In this document: one piece after another, positions 51,901-62,553 of the stretch
Position numbering within the stretch: position 1 is the stretch's first letter
How the letters are laid out: every line of letters starts with the position of its first letter
Assembly: GCA_024803745.1 (NCBI GenBank)
Contig: JANJXV010000024.1
Location: 13,345,427-13,409,426 of the forward strand
Source: Megascapheus bottae
Taxonomy: Eukaryota; Chordata; Mammalia; Rodentia; Geomyidae
DNA length: 64,000 nucleotides
Direction of reading: 5' to 3'
Notes under the pieces: generated by a model
Seen by the model: the letters and a program-made list of their open reading frames with translations, nothing else
The model's database searches: none
What the model was told of the DNA's origin: nothing
Program-made: the position numbers and the translations under genes

Positions 51901-54900
51901 TAAGACATTAAATTATATATACAGTAAGACTTCGATTTTGCAAGAGAAAAATACAAATACACACACAGAAATTAGTCTGTAATAAAATGTGCCAATGACA
52001 TAATAGCACTTAGGACTCTGTGTGATGATAAGATTTTTTTCCATTTTCTTTTTTACCTTTTTCAGTTTTAATTTTTTCCCTTTTGGAAGTACTAGAGTTA
52101 GAACTCAGAGCTTTGCACTTGTTAGGATGGTGTTCTACCTTTAGAAACACACATCCAGCCCTTATTTTTCAGTATTCAAATTATCTTCTACTTGTATGAT
52201 TTTTTTATGAATGGAAAAAATTAAAATTTTAAGAAACCAAAAATAAAATAGAAAATATTTATTTCTTAAAATTATAAGCTTTCTAGTGGAAAAATCTCAG
52301 GACTGACTTTCCACAGATCACAACCCTCAACCTAATGTTTTTTTGGCCCTATGCAGGATGGTTTGGGAACATCTGTCTTAACAGTCAGGATTCTTAAGCA
52401 GTTGCTAGGAGTTCTGTCTCAAACAGATGAACCTGATTAGTGTCAAAGGCCTCTCACAGTTTTCTTACCATAGCAGGAATTATGATAAGCTAGCTTTTTA
52501 TAGTTCTCATGTCATCCAACTCCTTAAAATACAACAAAGGATACATATTCAAGAATATCATTTGAATAAGGGTTCATCGTTCTAGAAAGAGTTGCAATTG
52601 GGTAACTGTAGGCTACAATGAGAAGAAAAGTTTATTAAGAAGTCTGTCATTCTCAGTACAACTTGGCCTCATTCCTAGCTGGTTTAAAAATCTACGGTCA
52701 ATATACTTTCAAAATTTGTGAGCTGTAAATCTGAACAGTTTGGTGAAAGAAAGAAAACTGGGTAGTATGAACAAAACATGAAGCTCTACCTCACCATCCA
52801 CATTTCATGCGGGGCCCCCGACCTGCTTGAGGACATCGGCAGCCTCTCTCAGAGCTCAGGCTGCAACCAACTCCAGGGTTTCTATGACAGATCTGGCACA
52901 CATACATCTTCTCCTACTTCTGCCCTTCGATTAGGGGTAAGCCCACCTGAATGCTAGACCAGGCTCTGCTCCTAGGAGTGAGGCACTCACACTAAAGCCC
53001 TCATTCCCTTACCTCCAATGATGTGACACTGCTGGTAGGAATCTCGGTCGCGTACATCTAGCAGCAGGAAGGGGCAGTCCGGATAAGGGCTGTCTTTGGT
53101 GTTTGGCTCTGCTTTCTTCACTAGCCCTTTGTCTAGATCCAGTTCCCCAACACCACTAATGACACTGAAAGGGAAAAAGTCAGCAGAAACTACTCAGGGG
53201 TGGGTGGCTTAAAGGTCAAATGCATTTCTTCAGAATTGGGAGAGGAGTGCTTAATGTCTTTTCAAAAAGCAACTCAAAGGAAAAGGGCAAGTGGTTACAG
53301 TGTCTCAATACTGAATTCTGCTGAATGCAGGCTCCCAGGATTCCTACCCCAGGAGGGGACCTGAGTGTCCACATCTACCTTCATACAATGGGAACTGAGG
53401 TAACTACTAAGCCAAGAGGGTAGAATATAGACACATTTGCCCTTCAGCAAAAAGGAGCACTCAGAGAGGAAGAAAATTGATCCAAGAAAATTTCAAGGGG
53501 TTTAAGAAAGCAGAACAAAGAATAAAAGAAAATGCAGGAAAAACAATAAGATTGACAAGGCATGAAAAAATGAAAAACCAAAGGTGCTTATATATATGAA
53601 ATGCAATATAAAGTGACGATAGTGTTTTCTATGTTTCATACACAATCATGTGTCACATAACGACATTCCTGTCAACAATAGAATGTTTACATGGTGGTAA
53701 TTTTATAAAATTATATTGCTTAGTGATACTGTACTCATCTTAGTTTATTTAAGTACATTCTGTGATGTTCCTAAATTACCTAATCACACATTTCTTAGAA
53801 TGTCCCATCATTAGGGATGCATGGCTGTACTTACACAACCACCTGTCCAATCTGGCACTGAACCTCAACACTTTCAATGGTAATCTGCACTCACTTCCAT
53901 TTTGCACATTACAATGCTGAGGTGGGAAAGGCTTTTATATTTAACGGCATTCATATAATCAGGAAGACTTGGGTTAAAATAAGGGATAGCTGTTTCTAAT
54001 GTCATTTAACTACCAACATTAGTCACCACCATATTATAAGGAAAATGTGATGACTATTACCCAGGGAACAAGATGGCAAGTAATGATACATCTGTGATGG
54101 AGTAAGGAGATGGCTATTTTCCTGGGACATGTGAAGACACACATTATACTACAGAATTGTTGCATAGTTCCTCGCCCATGAAAACACATTATATTCTGTT
54201 TTTACGTCCAAAAAACACCTCTAACTCTATGTCATAAGGTGTATATTCCATTGAACCAAAGAAGAAAAAAATCTATCTGCTATGAAACTGTACCAAGCCT
54301 CAATGGAAGTCTTGTTAGTTTATCTCTTCTCAGATGCATTTTTATGGGGTCTTTCACGAAACTAGGAAAAGCCCACAGTGGTATTGATTGATAGAGCAGT
54401 TCTTTCTCTGTAGAATCTAATTTCTCTGTAGAATTATTTTACTGGTAGAAGGAATAGATTTGTACTGAAAACTAGCCCCAGATTTACAATCAATGGTTTA
54501 TATGTGTAAAAAAGTGCCCCATGGAATAAAGTCCATGGAGTAAGAAGGATGAGCCACATGCAGTTTTAGAAGCAATATCGGCGTTCTGGCATTCTCTGAA
54601 CCTATTCTGTACTCTGGGAGGTGTTACATTTTTCTGATAGTTGGGCAATTATAAATTACAGTAGAGAGAAAAGAGTACTTGGAAAGCTAAGTTCTAATAA
54701 ACTTACCTGCAAAAGGGCTGAGGAAGAATGGAACTGGTGAGTGAAAATTAATACTCTTATTAATGTACTCTTACACTAACACAGTTAAGAATGTTGTGAA
54801 ACGATTTGGGAGGTAGTATATATACAAAGAGGAAGTAGAAAGGCTGAGATTAAAATATGGAATGTCACTACTGCCAGTTCTTTTTCTAAAGTGGTTAAAT

Positions 54901-57900
54901 GAATAGATCAATGTCAAGGTAAAATGCGGCTAACACAGGAATCAGATGGGAGTACCTCTGGAGAGTAGAGCGACTAGATTCCCCCACTCCTGTGCTGTTG
55001 ATGAACTGGACAGGGCTGGGTGACTGCTCCCCTGGGCTCCCTTTCCCATTGGTTCCAGTAGGGATTTCTGCATCAGGTTCTGAGTTTGCAGAATCATTGT
55101 CTAAAGTTCGCAAATGAAGAAATAATTCAAATGAAACTTCAGGCAAGTCCATTAAAATGAAGTCAAGAAAAAGAGTGTTATTAGCATTAGTAAATTCTTT
55201 TAGAAGTTCTTTTTGTGTGTGTGTGGGGGGGGTGTCATGGGGCTCGAACTCAGCCTGGGGGCTGTCCTTGAGCTCTTCAGCTCACGGCTACCACCCTACC
55301 CTTGAGCCAAGCCCTACTTCCCATTTTCTAGAGGTTAACTGGAGATAAGAATCTGAGGTCCTTTTGTGCCTGGGCTGGCTTTGAACCTTGATCCTCAGAT
55401 CTCAGCCTCCTGAATAGCTAGGATTACATACAAGCGTGAGTCACCGAGCCTGGCGATTCTAGAAGTTCTAATATACAGGCTCTCAAAACACTCGAGTGTG
55501 TGGGATTTACTACTTGGGACTTGCAGGAATCCTCAAGAACTCTGGGAAGTGTCCAAGGTGAAAACTGTCTTCATAAGATGTTGTCTTTTTCATAGTGTTG
55601 ATATTTACACTGATGGTATGAAACAGTGGATAAAACTGCTAGCACCTTAGCAATGACATCAAACTTTATCAGCAGTCATATTTTTCACTACAACATGCTC
55701 TCACAGCAAATAAATATGGCAATCATAGTAAAGATGCCCTTGATAAAGGCATGATGAATAATTGTATTAAGGTTGACCTTGAAGCACAGTGTTCTGAGTG
55801 ATGAAATGGGAGCCCACGTATAACTAACTGGGTTTGCTATACATCTAAGCACTAGTTATCTCAAGGAAAAATGTCAAAGTGCTTCCTAGGCTGCAGCTGA
55901 GCCAGCCATTTTTGCCATAAATACTTTGTCTTGGTAAGAAAACTGACAGGAAACTCTGCTTACTTCAACTTGTGAATCTGACAGACATTTTCTCAGAAGT
56001 AAATTAATAAGTCTGTCATTTCAAGAAAAACAGCTGATGTGCCAGTTGCCAGTGGCTCGTGCCTATAATTTCAGCTCAGCAGGCAAAGATCTGAGGATTA
56101 GAGTTCGAAGTCAGCCTGGGTAGAAAAGTCTCCAAGTGACTCTTATGTCCAATTAACCATTTAAAAATTGGAAGTGGAGCTCTGTTTAAAGTGGTAGAAC
56201 ACTAGCCTTGAGCAAAAGAGTGCAGGAACAGTGCCCAGGCCCTGAGTTCAAGTCTCATGACTGACAAAAATAAAATAAAATAAACAACAACAAAAAAAAA
56301 ACGGCTGAGGAGGGCTGGGAGTTTGGCTTAGTGGTAGAGTGCTTGCCTAGCATGCACAGAGACCAGGGTTCAATTCCTAGGTATCACATACATAGAAAAA
56401 AAAAAGCTGGGCCGGGTGTGATGGCTCACACCTGTAATCCTAGCCACTCAGGAGGCTAAGATCTGAGGATCAAGGTTCAAAGCCAGCCCTGGCACTAAAG
56501 TCCCTAAGGTCCATGAGACTCTTATCTCGAATTAATCACTAAAAAATGGGAAGTAGGGCTGTGGCTCAGGGGTAGGGTGGTAGCCTTCATCTGAAGAGCT
56601 CAGGGACAATGCTCAGGCCCAAGGAGGGTGGTAGTCTTGAGCTGAAGACAGGGACAGCACCCAGGCCCAGAACTCAAGGCCCACACCCAGAAAAAAAAAA
56701 AAAAAGCTGGAAGTGGTGCTGCGGCTCAAGGGATAGAGTGCTAGTCTTGAGAAAGCCCAAGGACAGTCCTCAGGCCGAGTTCAAGCCCCAGGACTGAACC
56801 AGAAAAAAAAAAAAAAGGTAAAGTGTAAAAAATGTCAGGCACAGTGGCTCACACCTGCAACCCTAGCCTAGCTACTTAAGAGGCTGAGATCTGAGGATAA
56901 CGGTTCAAAGCCAGCCCTGGCACTAAAAACGTCCATGAGACCCTTATCTCCAATTAATCATCAGGGAGCCAGAAGTGGTGCTGTAGCTCAAGGGGTAGGA
57001 CAGTAGGCTTGAGATGAAGAGCTGAGGGCAACACCCAGGCCGAGTTCAAATCCCATGACCAACAAAAAAACAGCTAATGGTATTTGTTGATGAGATTTTG
57101 AACAAAACTCAAAATGTTGGAAATCAGGAGCTGAAGTGTAAGAAGTCACTTCCCCATATTTGTAGGTGTTTCTGATCTTCATTACTTATTAAAAAGATAT
57201 TTTTCCAAACCACCAGTGCATAGGATAAAAACATGTATGGGTAGAAGATTCATTGAAAGTACAAGACAGTATGAAAGGTTCATTGATATGGTTTCAGATT
57301 CTTCAATAAACTTTGCAGAAACTAAAATACTCCTCCCTCTTTCACATGTACTACTATGTGAATCACATTTTCTTCAGATATGTCAGCCCAACAGCAGACT
57401 GCACTGGACTTCTGTAGCTACAGATACCAGCCACCTTCTATAAAACCAGACATCAAAGAGATTTGCAAACTTTGTAATGCAATGCCTCAAAAATTTTGCT
57501 TTGAAAATTGTTTTATTTTTTACAAAAATATGAACTAGGGCTGCGGCTTAGTGGAAGAACACATGTTTCGTATGCATGAGGCCCTGGATTTGATCCCTAG
57601 TACCCCATAAAAAATGGTTTTATGTTTACGAGGTTAATGTTGCTATCTTTAAGTGAAATAAACATGGTTTACAGTGCTGTTCACATTTTTTATTTTGTTT
57701 TTTCCAGTATCAGAGTTGGATGCTTGCTTGCTTGGCTGGTGCTCTATTACTTGAGCCATGCTTCCAGCACAGCTTTTTGGAGGTTATTTGAGAGGTATTC
57801 TCTCAGACTTTTGTAGCTTAGCTAGCTTCAAACTTCTCAAACCTCTACCTTCCAAATCTCAGCCTCCTGAACAGCTAGGATTTAGGTTTGAGCCTTTGGC

Positions 57901-60900
57901 ACCTAGCTCAGTTTAAAATGTTAATACATTAAATTTTAATAAATAAAATCCATATGAACTAAAGTTCTTTGGGGTCCTCAACAACTTTTTTTTTTTGTGG
58001 GACATAGGGCTTGACCTCGGCCTGGGGGCTGTCCCTAAGCTCTTCACCTCAAGGTCGGTACCCTACGCTTGAGCCAAGCCCCACTTCCCATTTTCTAGAG
58101 CTTAACTAAAGATAAGAGTCTCAGGTCCTTTTGTGTATGAGCTGGCTTTGAACCTTGATCCTCAGATCTCAGCCTCCTGAGTAGCTAGGATTACAGGCGT
58201 GAGCTACCATGCCCAGCTCCTTAATATCTTTTAAGAGAGAAAGATCGAGATCAAAAGTTTAGCCGGGAGTTTGGCCTAGTGGTAGTGTGCATGCCTAGCA
58301 TGCACGAAGACCCAGGTTCGATTCTTCAGTACCACATACATAGAAAAAAAGCCGGAAGTGGTGCTGAGACTCAAGTGGTAGAGCTCTGGCCTTGAGAAAG
58401 TCCAAGGACAGTGCTTACATCCTGAGCTCAAGCCCAGGACTGGCAAAAAAAAAAAAAATCAAAAGTTTAGAAACCTGCTGTTCTAACCATTTTAATGTGA
58501 AAAGAAACAGAAATACAATGCTTAATTATTAAGGAGATAATAAGTTTAATTTTCATATGACTACTAGAAACTTCAAGAGAATGCTGTAAGAATGAGGGCA
58601 ACAGATATGTGGTTAGGATTTTTTAAATCTGCAAACCAACAAGCAACATTTTCCCTATAAACTAATTTTTTTAAAAAACTGAAAAAATAACATGAAAAAT
58701 ATAACTATAAGGGAGATTCTCCTAGGAATAAAACTAAAACAACTTTAGATGACTTATAAAAACTTATAAATCCTTTAGAGGATTTCTGATAATTTTTCTT
58801 AGTGGCCTTAAAGAAGATCTCAATGAAGAGAGTATAAAATGTTGTGTATTTTTTTGTTTGTTTGTTTTTTTGCCAGTCCTGGGGTTTGAACTCAGGGCCT
58901 GAGCACTGTCCTTGGGCTTTTCTCAAGGCTAGCGCTCAACTATTTGAGCCACAGCACCACTTCTAGCTTTTTCTGTGTATGTGGTACCAAGGAATTGAAC
59001 CCAGGTCTTTTTTTTTTTTTTTTTTTTGCCAGTCTTGGGCTTGAGCTCAGGGCCTGAGCACTGTCCTTGGACTTTCTGAAGGCTAGAGCTCTACCACTTG
59101 AGCCTCAGCTCCACTTCCAGCTTTTTTCTATGTATGTGGTACCGAGGAATCGAACCTGGGTCTTCAAGCATGCTAGGCAAGCACTTTAACCACTAGGCCA
59201 AACTCCCAGGCCAGAACCCAGGTCTTTTAGTGCATGCTAGGCAAGTACTCTACCACTAGGCCAAACTCTAGGCCCAAAATGTTGTGTATTCTTGATTGGT
59301 GAATGAAAGTTAAGTGAGGTTAGTCCTTCCCAAATAGAAAAGCTTTAAAGAATTCTAAGGATAAGTCAGATACCAATGGTGCACACCTAGAACCTAGATA
59401 TCCAGGAGGCTTACATCTGAGAAATGAGATTTGAAGTCAATGTAGGCAGACAAAACCATGAGACTTTTATCCCTAACCAGCAAAAGGCCAGAAGCAGAAG
59501 TGTGAGTCAAGTGATACAGCACTAGCCTTGAGCAAAAAAAAGCTGAGCAAGAGTATAAGGCCCCGGGACCGGGAGTTTGTCCTAGTGGTAGAGTGCTTGC
59601 CTATCATGCATGAAGACCCAGGTTCGATTCCTCGGTACTACATACATAGAAAAAAGCCGGAAATGGTGTTGAGGCTCAAGTGGTAGAGCTCTAGCCTTGA
59701 GAAAGTCCAAGGACAGTGCTCAGGCCCTGAGCTCAAGCCCAGACTGGCAAAAAAAAAAAAGAGTGCAAGGCCCTGAGTTCAAGCCACAATATCAGCACAA
59801 AAACAGAAGAATTCCAACAATAAACACTTAGAAGCACTTATATAAATAAAATTGGGGGTAATCTGGAGAACTTGCTTTATCAGATAGTAACTGATAGGGA
59901 AAGGCAAATAGCCAACACAGTGTAGAACTACAACCAGAGCAACAGAACATGATAGAGAACACAGAAATAAATCCCGGAATAGACATAAAAATCCAATTCA
60001 TCCACATCACACATCAGTTTACCCGGTGTGGTGGCTCATGCTTGTAATCCTAGCTACTCAGGAGGCTGGCTGCAGCAGGGCACTAAAAAGTCTGTGAAAC
60101 TTTAATCTGCAATTAATCACCAGAAAACCAGAAGTGGCACTGTGGCTCAAGCGGGAGAGTGCTGGCCTTGAGCTGAAGAGCTCAGGGACAATGCCCAGGC
60201 CCAGAGTTCAAATCCTATGACCAACCAAAACAAAATAAATAAATAAAAGAACTACTAAATGGTGTTGAGAATTATTCAATTAGATGAAAGTATCCTTGAA
60301 AAAAAAGTTCATTAAAGGGAGCATAACACAGAAGCATAGCACAGCACTAACCCCAGGGAATATGGGTTTGACTGAGATAAGAAATCAGGTGGGAAAAAGT
60401 AGACCAAAATATTCTCAATAGTGAATATTTATTGTAATTATCTTTACGTATTTTTGCGCCATTTTTGTATTTACTAGTAATGTATTTTAAGTCAGGAAAA
60501 AGCATTTAGTATTTATAAAAGGAGATTTTTATATTCTTCAAAGGTAACCAAACATGTATATAGATACAATCTGTTCTACAGGTACTCCTGAGTTATTATC
60601 GCTGTAGAGCACTAAAAAAAAAACAACCCCACTAATATTACTCACACATTATGGAGTCCTACTTTACCAAAGCCCATTTTGCTGTGCAAATTCATCTCAG
60701 TGGAGAAAATTGCAAGAGCCCATATGTCCTCATACTGCAATCTCAACAATGAATTAAAGGACGGAATGTAGGTGCTTATGTAACCTGGTTAAAATTGGGT
60801 GTACTTGTATGAGAAGACTCAATTATCTCTGTTACAAAGAGCCCTTATTTCTTTGCCGTGTGAGAGGCATCTGCTGAAGATAAATTCCTGTCATTTTCAG

Positions 60901-62481
60901 ATTCTCTTTATTCTGTCTAACAAAAACCAGCCCAGGGAAATGACAGCTGAGTCCCACAAAACCAGTGTTCAGACTTCCTGAGAAACTTGTCTTTGAAATC
61001 AGAAGTCAAATTCCTGACCTACATCAACTTTAACCAACACATTCCCCTTCGGTACACAGGCGTGCATTGATTGCCAGGTACTTCAGGATAAAATCAAGAC
61101 CTGAAGCCTGTGTATTCTTTCTGTAAGAGTACAGCTACAGAGGTTTTCTATTCCACTTGGTATTTAAGAAAGGAAATCTGGAGCCTGCTTCTCTTTCCAG
61201 TTTTCTCTTCCTCGCAGTGCCCAATCCTCCTTTAGACCGCAGCCAGACTGGATTGCTCCAGTCCCTGCATGCGTGCCCATCCTCTCCACTCTGTCCCTTC
61301 TTAGGATGTGACTTGCCTTATAACTGTCTCAGACCTAACTTGCACCCCACTCCTCCAAGGCCTGGTTCAAATGCCTTGAGGAAGCTTGCCTTGGTCTTCT
61401 AACTGGAAAGTACCTTTCCTTCCTCAGAACACCATGGCAACTTGCATCTCTCCCAAGAGCTTTCCAGAATCCTTCATGTTGAAGTGAGATAATGGCCACT
61501 AGCAGTGATACATCAGCATCCCAGATACATTTATTCCAAGCTTTACTACCTTGGGCAAGTGATTCAATCTTTAATTCTTAGGCTTCAGTTTATGAAGTAT
61601 GCCCTTTTTCAAGAATTTTCAAATAGGTTAAATAAGAAAACTTATGTGAAGTGCCTAGTGATGCAAAAAGTGGTTATTGCTTTCCATTCTTTCTTTAAAT
61701 TCTGCCACATTAGTAATTTTGTGTTACCATCCTTCCCCCTCCCCCCACCCCTGCCACACATTACATGCAATGGAGCTGTCTCGTCATCTCTATAGTTTCT
61801 GAGCACTGAATTCTATACATATATCGAGGCACTAAAATTTTGCTGAAATAAAATAAATAGTATATTAATCACACATGAAACACTGAAAGGTATACATGTT
61901 AAAGCCAGAAAACCAGATGGCTTTCTTGGCTAAGTAAGACTTAATGATTCAAGCACCAGACAGCATCTCTCTGGGAGGAACTATCTAATTCTAAGTAGAC
62001 ACATCGAAGTCCAGAGTGCTTGTGAACACACGAGGGAAGGTGAATGAGTGCTGCGGTCAAATGGTCAATCTGTCATTTCTTCCACATCCTCATTTCCCAT
62101 TACCTTCCAGTCTTTGAATCTCCTCAGCTGTCACTTCCAGTGTTTGATCAGATAGGGAAGCTACCTGGATAACCTAGTAGAAAAAGAATGAAATGTGTAG
62201 GCATGCAGATGCTTGTTCTTAAACAGCGAAGTCTATCTTTTTTTTCATATAATTTTATTGTAATTAATAGAAGGGTTACATTATATTCACCAGATAGAAG
62301 ATGCATTATTTCACAAACATTGATACCCTTTCTCATGTTTTGGCTCCCATTTCCCTCTTGAAAATGTAATTACTAACCTATAATAGTATAAATGATAATA
62401 GAAATTCTCCATGCAATGAAGAAATAAATGCAACTATTTATATATTGATTAAGTATTTTATACTTTAATATTCTTTCTTTC

Positions 62482-62553
<72 letters not shown>

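Noticed and set aside
53165..54955. Possible extra CEP41 exon in the long intron
   Set aside because: Flanking exons join in phase and reproduce the full 373-residue numbering without any additional exon.
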